DNA from: an uncultured Acidimicrobiia bacterium
Lineage (GTDB): Bacteria; Actinomycetota; Acidimicrobiia; Spongiisociales; JAENVV01
Direction: 5' to 3'
DNA length: 5,319 nt
NCBI GenBank assembly: GCA_905480085.1
Contig: CAJQPD010000124.1
Location: forward strand, 1 to 5,319
Positions 1-3,693 of this stretch are shown here, in pieces. Both the position numbers and the translations under genes were made by a program. The notes below the pieces were generated by a model. The model searched no databases, was not told the DNA's origin, and saw only the letters and a program-made list of their open reading frames with translations. Each line of letters opens with the position of its first letter. The first letter of the stretch is position 1.

Positions 1-120
1 TGAAACGAACGCGATGCGGCCAATCTGTTCTCGTTCAAGGAGGCGCCGGCACTCCACCAGGTCGAGTACTTCCAGTCCACCGTGATCGGTGCCGCTGCTG
101 CCGGGTGATGAATACGTCAT
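1..120 (-). CDS. Pyridoxamine-5'-phosphate-oxidase-like flavin-binding protein, N-terminus only
   Basis: Only the first 40 codons are in the window; the gene continues past the left edge. The peptide begins MTYSSPGSSGTDHGG and then reads LEVLDLVECRRLLEREQIGR followed by IAFVS. A helix with an acidic-Cys pair and a Leu-Leu stretch, then GRIAFV, is how proteins of the PPOX-like split-barrel family (FMN or F420 binding) usually begin: a short helix leading into the first barrel strand. The ATG at 120 follows a purine-rich AGAGAGAGAG stretch (minus strand, 132-123) that can act as ribosome binding site. A TATAGGAT element (153-146, minus) could be a -10 box, but I see no good -35. Family members are small cytoplasmic proteins, often of unknown substrate. 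The family call rests on about 25 residues, so it is moderate; the substrate cannot be guessed. Confidence 0.68.
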   Translation of the reverse strand, partial: MTYSSPGSSGTDHGGLEVLDLVECRRLLEREQIGRIAFVS

Positions 121-167
121 GACTCTCTCTCTGTGTATGGAATCAATCCTATAGAAGTCTCTCTGCT

Positions 168-350
168 TCAAGCGAGTTCAATGGCCTGGTCGAGCGAGAG
201 CTTCGTCCCGCCGGCCATGAGCTCCAAATCCCCGTGCAGCTCCGATGGCGACGCGATGGCCAGGTTCAGTGACTCGGCCATGACGAACGGTTCCATGGCC
301 TCATAGATGGCCAACGCCTCACCCACTTGCCTGAGTCCTGGCATGAGCAT
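168..350 (-). CDS. Short hypothetical protein, possibly a gene remnant
   Basis: I do not recognise this product. From the ATG at 350 it would be 60 residues: MLMPGLRQVGEALAIYEAME, then a stretch ending in DLELMAGGTKLSLDQAIELA before the stop at 168. It reads like genuine protein: codons end mostly in G or C, the composition is balanced, and it looks helical with a Leu/Ala-rich N-terminal half. The frame stays open upstream to 476, but that part (rich in Arg, Ser and Cys) does not look like protein. No convincing ribosome binding site precedes the ATG at 350 or the one at 344. It could be a small intact gene or the C-terminal tail of a larger gene that lost its front. It ends 47 bases before the ATG of the flavin-binding gene on the same strand, so co-transcription is possible. 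Confidence 0.42.
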   Translation of the reverse strand: MLMPGLRQVGEALAIYEAMEPFVMAESLNLAIASPSELHGDLELMAGGTKLSLDQAIELA

Positions 351-465
351 GCGGACTCGTCGTACGGCACCACTTCCCGACTTTCGACTCTGGCGCCTTC
401 CGATCGAAAACGATGAAATGACTACACGGGGACAGATGTCCGCGCGCTCGGCGCATCCACGGAAT

Positions 466-470
466 GGAGG
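466..470 (+). promoter_or_regulatory. Ribosome binding site that fixes the start of the membrane protein
   Basis: GGAGG lies five bases before the ATG at 476. It overlaps another in-frame ATG at 464, which therefore cannot use it. The start at 476 is strongly preferred, removing four residues from the longest reading. Confidence 0.85.
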
Positions 471-475
471 CGACA

Positions 476-949
476 ATGACTACCACTGAGACACACCACC
501 CGACCGGCACCAGGCCACCGCCGCCGATTGCAGCACGGCGGTTTGGCTACGTCGTTGCCATCGCCGTGAACTTCGGGTTGATAGCGGTCGTAAACAACAT
601 CCTGGACTGGGACATCGCGCCATTCCTGACATCGGACTTCTCCCGGCTGGTCGGCTTCATCAGCCTCTCCCTCGCCTTGACGATCGCCGCCAATGTCGTG
701 TATCTGGCGTACGATCCGGCCTGGTTCAAGTCGCTGACCCAGATCGGCCTGCTACTGGTGAGCCTCGCTGTGACCATCAGGGTGTATCAGGTGTTTCCGT
801 TCGACTTCTCTTCTTATGATTTCGACTGGTTGACGATGACCCGGTGGATCCTGATCATCGCCATGGTTGGGACCTGCATCGGCATGCTCACCGAAGTAGC
901 CAAGGTCCTCCGAGTCATCATCAATGTTGGGCGGTCGACGTCCGTCTGA
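476..949 (+). CDS. Small four-helix integral membrane protein of unknown function
   Basis: The product has 157 residues. A polar, Pro-rich N-terminal tail (residues 1-22, with PPPP at 14-17) precedes four hydrophobic segments at about 23-43, 57-79, 86-107 and 122-145. Features that look conserved rather than random are VVNNILDWD after helix 1 (38-46), VYLAYDPAWFK between helices 2 and 3 (75-85) and RVYQVFPFDFSSYDFDW after helix 3 (102-118). From memory, similar proteins annotated as hypothetical are common in actinobacteria; I know of no assigned function. There is no signal peptide, no enzymatic motif and no charged residue suggesting a transporter pore. The gene stands alone: its left neighbour is on the other strand and it converges with the toxin gene, whose stop lies 68 bases away. 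The GGAGG at 466-470 decides the start. I am confident that it is a real gene but cannot say what it does. Confidence 0.87.
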   Translation: MTTTETHHPTGTRPPPPIAARRFGYVVAIAVNFGLIAVVNNILDWDIAPFLTSDFSRLVGFISLSLALTIAANVVYLAYDPAWFKSLTQIGLLLVSLAVTIRVYQVFPFDFSSYDFDWLTMTRWILIIAMVGTCIGMLTEVAKVLRVIINVGRSTSV

Positions 950-954
950 TCATC

Positions 955-970
955 CCGAGCGCGGACTCGG
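955..970. terminator. Weak hairpin between convergent genes
   Basis: CCGAG (955-959) and CTCGG (966-970) are inverted repeats around a six-base loop, just after the stop of the membrane protein gene and before the stop of the convergent toxin gene. No T-run follows on either strand, so an intrinsic terminator is only a guess from the position. The rest of the 68-base gap shows nothing else. Confidence 0.2.
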
Positions 971-1017
971 ACGACTTCGGATCCGTCATCACGTTCCATC
1001 CGGGATCCCTTTACGGG

Positions 1018-1338
1018 TCAGCACTCAACCGCAGTTCTCAGCGCCAGACACAGTTCATCCATGCGGTGAGTTGGTAGCGCGGCGAGGCGGGAGACGAGGC
1101 GGGATTTGGGGATGACCCGGATGTTGTCCATCGACGCCACACACTGCTTGGGCATCCCGTCAGATTCATCGAGCGCCAACTCCGAGGGGATCGACCGGAT
1201 CGTTGTCGTGACCGGCGCGCACACCAGACTGTTCAGGACCGGGATCGCCGCATCGCGGGTTAGGACGAGGAACGGTCTCCGGCCCACGTCTTCAATCTCA
1301 CCCCACCAGATCTCACCGCGACGAGGCGTCGTCACCAC
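1018..1338 (-). CDS. mazF: MazF/PemK-family endoribonuclease toxin
   Basis: The product has 106 residues, the usual length for MazF. The family landmarks are in order: RRGEIWWGEI at 6-15 (first strand and the loop over the active site), RRPFLVLTRD at 20-29, APVTTTIRSIPSE at 41-53, and SMDNIRVIPKSRL at 69-81. By family comparison the catalytic pair should be Arg21 and a Thr of the TTT at 44-46, which act together to cleave single-stranded RNA, usually mRNA at a short sequence. The start is GTG at 1338 (a second GTG follows at 1335). It overlaps the last seven bases of the antitoxin gene, so translation is coupled, as is normal for these pairs. GAGGAA at 1349-1344 gives a ribosome binding site five bases from the GTG. 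All key residues seem intact, so the toxin is expected to be active. The cleavage sequence cannot be read from the gene. Confidence 0.93.
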   Translation of the reverse strand: MVTTPRRGEIWWGEIEDVGRRPFLVLTRDAAIPVLNSLVCAPVTTTIRSIPSELALDESDGMPKQCVASMDNIRVIPKSRLVSRLAALPTHRMDELCLALRTAVEC

Positions 1339-1586
1339 TGTTCTTCCTCAATGGCTGCCCGCAGTGATGCCTCCGCAGCCGGGGCCTCGCGGTCGGTCGA
1401 AGGCAGCCGGTCGTACCCCTCGACCATCAGGCGATCCATTCGCTGTTTCTCCCGACGCTCAAAGAGCAGCGATAGCGCCTCACGTACTACGTCTGCCCGA
1501 CTGGCCATGTCGCCTGCATCAACCAGTTCATCTACGGCGCGCAGGACCCGGTCATCGAGGCGAATGGCGATCTGGGTAGTACTCAT
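1332..1586 (-). CDS. mazE: Ribbon-helix-helix antitoxin of the MazF pair
   Basis: The chosen start at 1586 gives 84 residues. Residues 3-10 (TTQIAIRL) form the DNA-contacting strand. Helix 1 covers about 12-25 and helix 2 about 28-46 (SRADVVREALSLLFER), the classic CopG/MetJ-type fold that dimerises and binds palindromic DNA. Residues 50-84, with VEGYDRLP (55-62) and the acidic end EEEQW, are the usual toxin-binding tail of antitoxins paired with MazF in actinobacteria; it should wrap the toxin and block its active site. The frame is open upstream to 1673, but residues before 1586 look non-coding and span the promoter palindromes. An ATG at 1598 is a second possibility. No good ribosome binding site precedes 1586, which suits leaderless translation. 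The symbol mazE is used by role; the sequence is of the ribbon-helix-helix type, not the E. coli MazE fold. Confidence 0.9.
   Translation of the reverse strand: MSTTQIAIRLDDRVLRAVDELVDAGDMASRADVVREALSLLFERREKQRMDRLMVEGYDRLPSTDREAPAAEASLRAAIEEEQW
1344..1349 (-). promoter_or_regulatory. Ribosome binding site of the toxin, inside the antitoxin gene
   Basis: GAGGAA on the minus strand sits five bases before the GTG at 1338. It lies within the antitoxin's Glu-rich C-terminal codons, so one stretch of DNA encodes both the acidic tail of the antitoxin and the toxin's translation signal. It supports the 1338 GTG over the 1335 GTG, although both are close enough to be used. Confidence 0.65.
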
Positions 1587-1593
1587 CCCAATT

Positions 1594-1602
1594 AGCATAC
1601 CA
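1594..1602 (-). promoter_or_regulatory. Probable extended -10 promoter of the antitoxin-toxin operon
   Basis: Reading the minus strand from 1602, TGG is followed by TATGCT (1599-1594), which fits the extended -10 pattern TGn plus a TATAAT-like hexamer. Transcription would begin about seven bases later, at or next to the A of the ATG at 1586, giving a leaderless mRNA. No good -35 box is visible, which extended -10 promoters tolerate. A rival -10, TATACC at 1612-1607, would place the start near 1600. Either box lies within the palindromes, so a bound repressor would block RNA polymerase. Confidence 0.5.
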
Positions 1603-1611
1603 TTCTGGTAT
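1597..1611. repeat. Palindrome 1 at the antitoxin promoter (probable operator)
   Basis: ATACCA (1597-1602) and TGGTAT (1606-1611) are perfect six-base inverted repeats around TTC. The site overlaps both candidate -10 boxes. Palindromes of this size are the usual targets of ribbon-helix-helix antitoxins, so autorepression by the adjacent antitoxin is the natural reading. Confidence 0.68.
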
Positions 1612-1627
1612 ACATTTCGAGAAATGT
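1612..1627. repeat. Palindrome 2 at the antitoxin promoter (probable operator)
   Basis: ACATTTC (1612-1618) and GAAATGT (1621-1627) are perfect seven-base inverted repeats around GA. The site begins on the base after palindrome 1, with the two centres about 15-16 bases apart. It lies upstream of the -10 box, over the spacer region. The arm sequence differs from palindrome 1, so it may be a second, weaker antitoxin site or the site of another regulator. Confidence 0.6.
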
Positions 1628-1681
1628 TCGTCGTACCTGATCGACTTCGCCTCATGGAGAGAATGTGCGACATGGGCAGGA

Positions 1682-1717
1682 CAAAAACGCCCGCAGTATC
1701 GCTCGATCACGGTCGAG
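1682..1717 (-). terminator. Possible weak terminator after the CPBP protease gene
   Basis: On the minus strand, CTCGA (1717-1713) and TCGAG (1706-1702) can pair around six bases, and a run of five T (1686-1682) follows 15 bases later. The stem is short and the T-run is too far away for a textbook terminator. It is noted because it lies between the protease stop (1744) and the promoter of the toxin-antitoxin operon, where separation of transcripts would be useful. Confidence 0.25.
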
Positions 1718-1743
1718 ATGGAATCGAGAAACCGACCATCGGC

Positions 1744-2661
1744 TTAGGTCGCCTGGCGGGTCGCCGAACCTGGATCGAAATCCCCTCGCCGACGGCTTTG
1801 TCGTCTGAGGCTGACTACGACAACCCACATCAACAGGTTGGAAATGACCGCCACCGGTGAACCTTCGAATACCAGAACGGTTGCCAACGGGAGCGTGTTG
1901 AAGATGGCGTGAATGAAGATGTTCAGGAATACGCTGTGAGTTCGTTCGTAGAACCAGGCGTGGAGAATCGCGATGGCGACAATGCCGATTCCGAATCCGA
2001 AGAGAGAACCAATGATCTGGACGGCAACCATGCCTTGCTGGTGGAACATGATGACGACCACCGGCATATGCCAGATAGCCCAGGGCAAGCCGACCGCCCA
2101 ACCGGTCTCCCAGAAGTCTCTGCCATGTCGGAGTTTTTCGTTGAGGTAGCCGCGCCAGCCGATCTCTTCGGTGCCGGAGGTCAGTATCTGAAACACAAAA
2201 AAGATGGCCAGGAACCCGAGCAGTTGGCCGGCGCCGGGAGCGTCGGGCATCATGTCGGTGGTCAACGCCACGATCAGGGCGGCCGGTCCGGCCACCAGCA
2301 CGAGTATGCCGATGACCAGTCCATACCAGCGAACGCCCACCTGGACCCGGCCGACTCGTTCCCGCAAGTCCGAGAGGGATACCGAAGGGTCGAGACGAGT
2401 GGCCACGATCCCGCCGATCATTGGCCCGAATACGCCCAGCAGAGACAGCAACGAAAGCCAGACAACTGTCCCTGTTGCCTCTCGATCAAAGAAGAGGTTC
2501 CAGACCAGGTCCTGGTTGAATAGTTGATCCCCGGCCTCCATGCTCCGGGCGATCAGCCAGGTGGCGATCCAGATGGGCCAGGTCACGCCGAAGGCGATCG
2601 CCAGATAGATCAGGTGTGGCTTTTCGAAGACACGTAAAGGGCCGGTTTTCTCCTCCGCCAT
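1744..2661 (-). CDS. CPBP-family intramembrane glutamic endopeptidase (Abi family)
   Basis: The product has 305 residues with about eight membrane segments (roughly 17-39, 66-88, 112-134, 145-161, 185-205, 211-232, 243-263 and 268-284). All CPBP motifs are visible: TEEIGWRGYL at 164-173 (paired Glu165/Glu166 and Arg170), WAIWH at 194-198 (His198), and HAIFN at 251-255 (His251 and Asn255). These residues line the active site of Rce1-type proteases, in which a glutamate activates water to cut a substrate within the membrane. Bacterial members include proteins linked to bacteriocin self-immunity and to processing of membrane peptides; the substrate here is unknown. The start is ATG at 2661, with AGGAG six bases upstream. 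The length is above the minimal family size because of the N-terminal helices. It lies 80 bases after the macrodomain gene on the same strand. The tail is Arg-rich and polar, so probably cytoplasmic. Confidence 0.95.
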   Translation of the reverse strand: MAEEKTGPLRVFEKPHLIYLAIAFGVTWPIWIATWLIARSMEAGDQLFNQDLVWNLFFDREATGTVVWLSLLSLLGVFGPMIGGIVATRLDPSVSLSDLRERVGRVQVGVRWYGLVIGILVLVAGPAALIVALTTDMMPDAPGAGQLLGFLAIFFVFQILTSGTEEIGWRGYLNEKLRHGRDFWETGWAVGLPWAIWHMPVVVIMFHQQGMVAVQIIGSLFGFGIGIVAIAILHAWFYERTHSVFLNIFIHAIFNTLPLATVLVFEGSPVAVISNLLMWVVVVSLRRQSRRRGDFDPGSATRQAT

Positions 2662-2667
2662 TGGAGA

Positions 2668-2672
2668 CTCCT
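2668..2672 (-). promoter_or_regulatory. Ribosome binding site of the CPBP protease gene
   Basis: AGGAG on the minus strand lies six bases before the ATG at 2661 and is the best-formed site on this strand. It confirms the start codon. Confidence 0.8.
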
Positions 2673-2704
2673 ATCGCTGTTGGTGCAAGACTACCGACGT
2701 GACC

Positions 2705-2718
2705 TCGCCGACGGGCGA
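2705..2718. repeat. Tetraloop hairpin between macrodomain and protease genes
   Basis: TCGCC (2705-2709) and GGCGA (2714-2718) pair around four bases. No T-run follows on the minus strand, so it is not a typical terminator; it may form in a shared transcript. Confidence 0.3.
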
Positions 2719-2727
2719 TCCCGAATC

Positions 2728-2742
2728 AGCAGTTTTCCTGCT
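2728..2742 (-). repeat. Hairpin at the stop codon of the macrodomain gene
   Basis: AGCAG (2728-2732) and CTGCT (2738-2742) pair around a five-base loop, the last base being shared with the stop codon. On the minus strand the loop is GAAAA. It could protect the mRNA end or weakly terminate; with no T-run following, termination is doubtful. Confidence 0.3.
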
Positions 2743-3245
2743 CAGCCGACGGCTTGCCGATAGGCGTTGGCGGTTTCGTCGTTGTAGGCGACCAGGATGA
2801 TCTCGTCGAGTTGCGAGCCATGTTCGATGTGCTGGCGGATCGTGTCGACCGCGATTTTGGCGGCCTGGGGGATCGGGTACCCGTAGACGCCACAACTGAT
2901 GGCCGGGAAGGCGATGGTCTTCAGGTTGTGTTCTTCAGCGAGGGTCAGACTGCTGCGGTAGCACGAGGCGAGCAGTTCGGGCTCGCCCTGGTCGCCTCCG
3001 TGCCAGACCGGACCGACCGTATGGATAACCGACCTGGCCGGCAAGCGGTACCCGCCGGTGATCTTCGCCTCGCCGGTTTCACAGCCCCCCAGGGTTCGGC
3101 ACTGGGCGACGAGGCCCCGCCCGGCTGCCCGATGGATGGCCCCGTCCACGCCCGAACCACCCAGCAACGACGAGTTCGCCGCGTTGACGATCGCATCAAC
3201 CTCAAGCTCGGTGATGTCGCCCTGGATTATCGAGACCCCGGTCAT
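2742..3245 (-). CDS. Macrodomain protein, probable ADP-ribose/O-acetyl-ADP-ribose hydrolase
   Basis: The product has 167 residues, a single free-standing macrodomain of the MacroD/YmdB type. Visible landmarks are IIQGDIT (6-12, Asp10 for the adenine), [20 protein letters not shown] (18-37), [20 protein letters not shown] (62-81) and [14 protein letters not shown] (111-124), the phosphate-binding loop. By comparison with the family, Asn24 and Asp34 occupy the catalytic positions. Members remove acetyl from O-acetyl-ADP-ribose and often cleave mono-ADP-ribose from protein Asp/Glu side chains in the cytoplasm. The second glycine of the usual GGGGVDG is Ser here (GGSGVDG, 29-35), a mild change. 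The ATG at 3245 fits the family start; the ribosome binding site is weak (AGG about nine bases upstream). No ADP-ribosyltransferase such as DarT or sirtuin lies next to it. The protease gene follows 80 bases downstream. Confidence 0.95.
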   Translation of the reverse strand: MTGVSIIQGDITELEVDAIVNAANSSLLGGSGVDGAIHRAAGRGLVAQCRTLGGCETGEAKITGGYRLPARSVIHTVGPVWHGGDQGEPELLASCYRSSLTLAEEHNLKTIAFPAISCGVYGYPIPQAAKIAVDTIRQHIEHGSQLDEIILVAYNDETANAYRQAVG

Positions 3246-3296
3246 GGATCCAAGCCTATCGACTCCGTCTGACCACCACCATCACCGTGGCATTAG

Positions 3297-3309
3297 CCCG
3301 GCGACCGGG
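3297..3309. repeat. Short GC-rich palindrome upstream of the macrodomain gene
   Basis: CCCGG (3297-3301) and CCGGG (3305-3309) flank CGA. It lies about 50 bases upstream of the macrodomain ATG. GC-rich palindromes of five bases are common in this base composition, so it may be chance. Confidence 0.25.
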
Positions 3310-3372
3310 TCATCCCCTTCAGCGATATGAAGCGGCGTGCATGGGTGGCCGTCAACCGTGCCTCCGGTGTAA

Positions 3373-3417
3373 CAAAGCGCCTGCTGCTCGACACGTCAAA
3401 CGTCGAAACACGCTTTG
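3373..3417. repeat. Nested inverted repeat in the divergent intergenic region
   Basis: CAAAGCG (3373-3379) pairs perfectly with CGCTTTG (3411-3417). Inside it TCGAC (3388-3392) pairs with GTCGA (3402-3406) around nine bases. The inner part also holds a direct repeat, ACGTC at 3393-3397 and at 3400-3404. The element could be a folded RNA leader or a regulator site. Nothing ties it to a known family. Confidence 0.4.
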
Positions 3418-3505
3418 CCGATGACGATACCTCGTCCCGGTCCCGACACTTTCCGAAGCGATCCTGTAGGTTGTTCCTAATTATGCAAGCTGTTTGGCAC
3501 GTTTT

Positions 3506-3541
3506 CGCCAGCACGCCGAATTTCGCTCGGCATGACTGGCG
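3506..3541. repeat. 36-base two-part hairpin in the divergent intergenic region
   Basis: The outer arms CGCCAG (3506-3511) and CTGGCG (3536-3541) and the inner arms GCCGA (3515-3519) and TCGGC (3527-3531) are both perfect, separated by a small internal loop (CAC against ATGA) and closed by a seven-base loop. Neither strand has a T-run on its 3' side, so it is not an intrinsic terminator. It may be a structured leader of the cyclase mRNA. Confidence 0.42.
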
Positions 3542-3693
3542 ACGGCGCGACCTGCAAGTCAGTCACGCCTTGACCTGGCACGACCCGGGTGAACTCCGAC
3601 AACCAACTCCATCGGGTCTTCCGAGTGAATGGGCCGGGTCCGCGGCGAGCGGAACTGCGGCCCCGGGTTCGAAGATCGAAGTTGGCTAGGGCG

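Larger units (their letters stand above)
3246..3693. other. 448-base gap between divergent genes
   Basis: No convincing gene lies here. Open frames of 73-120 codons exist on both strands, but their products are rich in Arg, Ser, Thr and His and resemble no family. The region must hold the start signals of the leftward macrodomain gene and the rightward cyclase gene. It contains an AT-rich patch (3471-3490, with CTAATTATG on the plus strand and CATAAT on the minus strand), a TTGACC hexamer (3570-3575) without a matching -10, and three inverted repeats listed separately. I could not settle any promoter. Confidence 0.6.

Noticed and set aside
4..108. Plus-strand frame that reads like a gene tail (ending STVIGAAAAG)
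   Set aside because: The minus strand of the same bases has an ATG with a purine-rich ribosome site and a flavin-binding-family N-terminus, which explains the protein-like look better.
464..475. Upstream ATG at 464 as start of the membrane protein
   Set aside because: It overlaps the GGAGG that serves the ATG at 476 and has no site of its own.
1909..2523. A 204-codon plus-strand open frame
   Set aside because: It lies antisense to the CPBP protease, whose motifs are complete. Its acidic, Gln/His-rich product is the usual shadow of a membrane protein gene.
3273..3288. CACCACCACCATCAC-like run resembling a His-tag or cloning artefact
   Set aside because: It is short, imperfect and intergenic, in no reading frame of a supported gene, and no vector sequence surrounds it.
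3506..3541. Reading the two-part hairpin as an intrinsic terminator or integron attC site
   Set aside because: No T-run follows on either strand, and the conserved ends expected of attC are not seen; no integrase or cassette is nearby.
3327..3689. A 120-codon plus-strand open frame upstream of the cyclase
   Set aside because: Its product is rich in Arg, Ser, Thr, His and Trp with no recognisable motif and no ribosome binding site. High G+C makes long chance frames common.
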